Translations under genes and position numbers: made by a program | Shown here: positions 61,731 to 64,000 of the stretch, piece after piece | Numbering within the stretch: the first letter of the stretch is position 1 | Layout: every line of letters begins with the position of its first letter | The notes under the pieces: model-generated | Told to the model about the DNA's origin: nothing | Database searches by the model: none | The model's input: the letters and a program-made list of their open reading frames with translations, nothing else | DNA from: Burkholderia paludis | GTDB taxonomy: Bacteria; Pseudomonadota; Gammaproteobacteria; Burkholderiales; Burkholderiaceae | Length of the DNA: 64,000 nucleotides | Direction of reading: 5' to 3' | Assembly: GCF_000732615.1 (NCBI RefSeq) | Contig: NZ_JPGL01000045.1 | Coordinates: forward strand, 17,177-81,176

Positions 61731-62612
61731 ATGCGCAATCTCAACGAAGACACCATCACGCAGGCCGTGATCGCGTCGCTGCGCGGCTGCCGCGACGAGC
61801 GGCTGCGCACCGTGATGACCAGCCTGGTCCAGCACCTGCATTCGTTTGCCCGCGACACCCGGCTCACCGAAGCCGAATGGCAGGCCGCGATCGGGTTCCT
61901 GACGGCGGTCGGCCACATCACCGACGACAAGCGCCAGGAGTTCATCCTGCTGTCCGACGTGCTCGGGCTGTCGACGCTCGTCACCGCGCAAAACCATGCG
62001 AAACCGGCCGGCTGCACGGAGGCGACCGTCTTCGGCCCGTTCTACGTCGAAGGCAGCCGCGAGTTCGGGATGTTCGACGACATCGCGAACGGCGCGTGCG
62101 GCGCGCCCTGCTTCGTAGCGGGCCATGTGCGCGGCATCGACGGCACGCCGGTGCCGCACGCGTCGCTGGAAGTCTGGCAGGCCGACGAGGACGGGCACTA
62201 CGACGTGCAGTTGCCGGCCGACGACGGGTCCGTCACGCATCGCGCGCGCGGCCGGCTGCGGACCGGCGCGGACGGCCGTTACGCATTCCGCTCGATCCTG
62301 GCCGAGCCGTATCCGATCCCGCACGACGGCCCCGTCGGCGCGATGCTCGAGGCGCTCGGCCGCCATCCGTGGCGCCCCGCGCACCTGCATTTCATGATCG
62401 AGGCGCGCGGCTACGAAACGCTGATCACGCACGTGTTCCGCGACGGCGACCGCTATCTCGACTCGGATGCGGTGTTCGGCGTCCGCTCGACGCTCGTCGC
62501 CGACTGGGTCCGGCACGCGCCGGGCACCGCGCCCGACGGCTCGCGCATGGACACGCCGTTCTACACGCTCGATTACGACTTCGTGCTGAATCCGTCGGAG
62601 CGTGCCGCATGA
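61731..62612 (+). CDS. Hydroxyquinol 1,2-dioxygenase (intradiol)
   Basis: 293 residues. N-terminal helical dimerisation domain (~1-95), then the intradiol ring-cleavage fold with Fe(III) ligands Y157 ('EDGHYDVQ'), Y194 ('LAEPYPIP'), H218 and H220 ('RPAHLHFMIEARGYETLITHVF' in parts). 'TVFGPFYVEGS' precedes the active site. Hydroxyquinol 1,2-dioxygenases open 1,2,4-trihydroxybenzene to maleylacetate; the following maleylacetate reductase makes this the preferred reading, although catechol or chlorocatechol activity cannot be excluded. CAGGAGA precedes ATG 61731. Confidence 0.88.
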   Translation: MRNLNEDTITQAVIASLRGCRDERLRTVMTSLVQHLHSFARDTRLTEAEWQAAIGFLTAVGHITDDKRQEFILLSDVLGLSTLVTAQNHAKPAGCTEATVFGPFYVEGSREFGMFDDIANGACGAPCFVAGHVRGIDGTPVPHASLEVWQADEDGHYDVQLPADDGSVTHRARGRLRTGADGRYAFRSILAEPYPIPHDGPVGAMLEALGRHPWRPAHLHFMIEARGYETLITHVFRDGDRYLDSDAVFGVRSTLVADWVRHAPGTAPDGSRMDTPFYTLDYDFVLNPSERAA

Positions 62613-62911
62613 TCCGCCACGTCGTGATGTGGAAGGTTGCCGGCGAGACCGATCGCGAGCGCGCGGCGGCGCGCACCGACGTGAAGGCGGCCTTCGAGAG
62701 CCTGCGCGGCCGGATTCCGGGCATGACGCACCTCGAGGTCGGCGCGGATTTCAGCGCGGCCGACTACGCGTGCGATCTCATTCTCGTGGCCGAATTCGAA
62801 TCGCGCGCGGCGCTCGACGCCTATGCGAAGCACCCTGAACACGAACGCGTGCGCGATGCGCTGACGGGCTTGCGCATCGCGCGCCACCAGGTCGACTACG
62901 CAACGGAGTAA
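62609..62911 (+). CDS. Dabb (A/B-barrel) family protein
   Basis: 100 residues: 'MIRHVVMWKVAGETDRERAA', 'DVKAAFESLRGRIPGMTHLEVG' in part, and 'LVAEFESRAALDAYAKHPEH' define the stress-responsive Dabb fold. In aromatic operons these small proteins may act as isomerases or binding partners. Its ATG overlaps the dioxygenase stop by 4 bp (ATGA), so it is coupled. Confidence 0.85.
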   Translation: MIRHVVMWKVAGETDRERAAARTDVKAAFESLRGRIPGMTHLEVGADFSAADYACDLILVAEFESRAALDAYAKHPEHERVRDALTGLRIARHQVDYATE

Positions 62912-62918
62912 CGGCGAC

Positions 62919-63986
62919 ATGAACTTCATCTACCAGGCGCGTCCCGCACGCGTGATCTTCGGCGCGGGCAGCCTGCAGCATCTCGAACGCGAAGTGCTGG
63001 AACTGGGTGCGCAGCGTGCGCTCGTGCTCTGCACGCCCGAGCAGCGCGACCTCGCGCAACGCATCGTCGAGCGCCTCGGCGCGCGCGCCGCCGGGCTGTA
63101 CGACCGCGCGACGATGCACGTGCCGATCGAAATCGCCCGGGACGCCCAGGCCTTCGCCCGGTCGCACGAGGCCGACTGCGCGATCGCGATCGGCGGCGGC
63201 TCGACGATCGGCCTCGGCAAGGCGATCGCGCTCGAAAGCAGCCTGCCGATCCTCGCGATCCCGACGACATACGCGGGCAGCGAAATGACGCCGATCTACG
63301 GCCTGACCGAAGGCGGCGTGAAGCGCACGGGTTCCGATGCGCGCGTGCTGCCGAAAACGGTGATCTACGATCCCGAGCTCACCGTCACGCTGCCCGTCGA
63401 GCTGTCGGTGACGAGCGGCATCAACGCGATCGCGCACGCGGCGGAAGGCCTGTACGCGAGCAACGCGAATCCGGTCATGAGCCTGATCGCGGAAGAAGGC
63501 ATCCGCGGTCTTGCGCGCGGCCTGCCCGGCGTGCGCAGAAACGCCGCCGATCCCGGCGCGCGCAGCGATGCGCTGTACGGCGCGTGGCTGTGCGGAATGG
63601 TGCTCGGCAACGTCGGCATGGCGCTGCATCACAAGCTGTGCCACACGCTCGGCGGCAGCTTCAATCTTCCGCATGCGCAGACCCATACGGTCGTGCTGCC
63701 GCACGCGCTCGCGTACAACGCGGCGCACGCGCCGGACGCGCTGCAGCGCATCGCCCGTGCGCTCGGCACGACCGACGCGGCGTACGGCATCCATGCGCTG
63801 GCGCGCGACAACGGCGCCCCGGTCTCGCTGAAGGCGATCGGCATGCAGGAGGCCGACCTCGACCGGGCGGCCGATCTCGCGGCCGCCAACCCGTACTGGA
63901 ACCCGCGTCCGATCGAACGCGACGGCCTGCGCGCGCTGCTGCAGGACGCCTTCGACGGCAGCCCGCCCCGCCCGGCCGTGCGCTGA
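62919..63986 (+). CDS. Maleylacetate reductase (Fe-type alcohol dehydrogenase fold)
   Basis: 355 residues. NAD(P)H-binding 'RVIFGAGSLQHLE', 'CAIAIGGGSTIGLGKAIA' (GGGS), 'IPTTYAGSEMTPIYGLTEGGVKRTG' in parts, and the metal-site-like 'LHHKLCHTLGGSFNLPHAQTHT' in parts. The GSEMTPIYGLTE block is diagnostic of maleylacetate reductases versus other group III alcohol dehydrogenases. It reduces maleylacetate to 3-oxoadipate, completing hydroxyquinol ring-fission. Third gene of the operon (7-bp gap), 14 bp from the window end region. Confidence 0.93.
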   Translation: MNFIYQARPARVIFGAGSLQHLEREVLELGAQRALVLCTPEQRDLAQRIVERLGARAAGLYDRATMHVPIEIARDAQAFARSHEADCAIAIGGGSTIGLGKAIALESSLPILAIPTTYAGSEMTPIYGLTEGGVKRTGSDARVLPKTVIYDPELTVTLPVELSVTSGINAIAHAAEGLYASNANPVMSLIAEEGIRGLARGLPGVRRNAADPGARSDALYGAWLCGMVLGNVGMALHHKLCHTLGGSFNLPHAQTHTVVLPHALAYNAAHAPDALQRIARALGTTDAAYGIHALARDNGAPVSLKAIGMQEADLDRAADLAAANPYWNPRPIERDGLRALLQDAFDGSPPRPAVR

Positions 63987-64000
63987 CCCCGACGCACCCC

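Overview
The window reads as a chromosomal segment of a Burkholderia-type betaproteobacterium, most likely the Burkholderia cepacia complex. GC is very high, there is a typical beta-class porin whose mature start is QSSVTLYGVID, and the gene families (XapX, DUF1275, pirin, OsmC, hydroxyquinol pathway, type II cellulose operon) fit that genus. I saw no rRNA, tRNA, insertion sequence, phage or CRISPR. Genus assignment is inference from gene content.

Layout. 1-4662 (minus): a tightly overlapped operon XapX - amidohydrolase - DoxX - VOC protein - DUF1275 - alginate-export-like porin (cut by the window edge), facing a LysR regulator (4776). 5722-9896: isochorismatase-type hydrolase, a second XapX protein, a CPA1 Na+/H+ antiporter, OsmC and pirin, a small stress and ion-homeostasis group. 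9955-24535 (minus): a complete E. coli-type (type II) cellulose operon in the order bcsB-Z-C-E-F-Q-A-G-R, with a GAF-GGDEF diguanylate cyclase transcribed divergently (25011), so a likely c-di-GMP source sits beside two c-di-GMP effectors (the BcsA PilZ domain and BcsE). 26052-32408: a lipid-metabolism cluster resembling E. coli ynbABCD (CDP-alcohol phosphatidyltransferase, CdsA-like cytidylyltransferase, hydrolase-methyltransferase fusion, PAP2-tyrosine phosphatase fusion), here joined by an acyltransferase and a small membrane protein. 32455-37593 (minus): four poorly characterised genes (a 793-aa helical-repeat protein, a PcfJ-like protein, a DUF1266 protein and a secreted protein) next to a LuxR-type regulator.

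38587-49775 is a mixed region: a methyl-accepting chemotaxis protein, a nitrilase-superfamily amidase, a probable gene remnant, a flavin reductase, a VOC protein, a LysR regulator, a truncated gene, a FecI/FecR-type sigma and anti-sigma pair behind a Fur-like box but with no receptor beside it, a general porin, a lytic transglycosylase fused to a VirB9-like segment, and an I78-type lipoprotein below a hexanucleotide repeat. 50055-53149: a MipA/OmpV outer-membrane protein facing an RstA/RstB-like two-component system, with three ATTGT repeats at exactly 10-bp spacing between them. 53257-58271 (minus): a TonB-dependent receptor with a complete FecCD-type ABC importer. 58867-63986: an OmpA-like protein, a COG4313 outer-membrane protein, a LysR regulator, and a divergent hydroxyquinol operon (intradiol dioxygenase, Dabb protein, maleylacetate reductase) that feeds aromatic carbon to 3-oxoadipate.

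The least described parts are the four-gene locus at 32455-37593, the enlarged ynb-like lipid cluster, the transglycosylase-VirB9 fusion and the simple-sequence and phased repeats near 49.9-53.2 kb. All family names come from motif recognition by eye; no database search was run.
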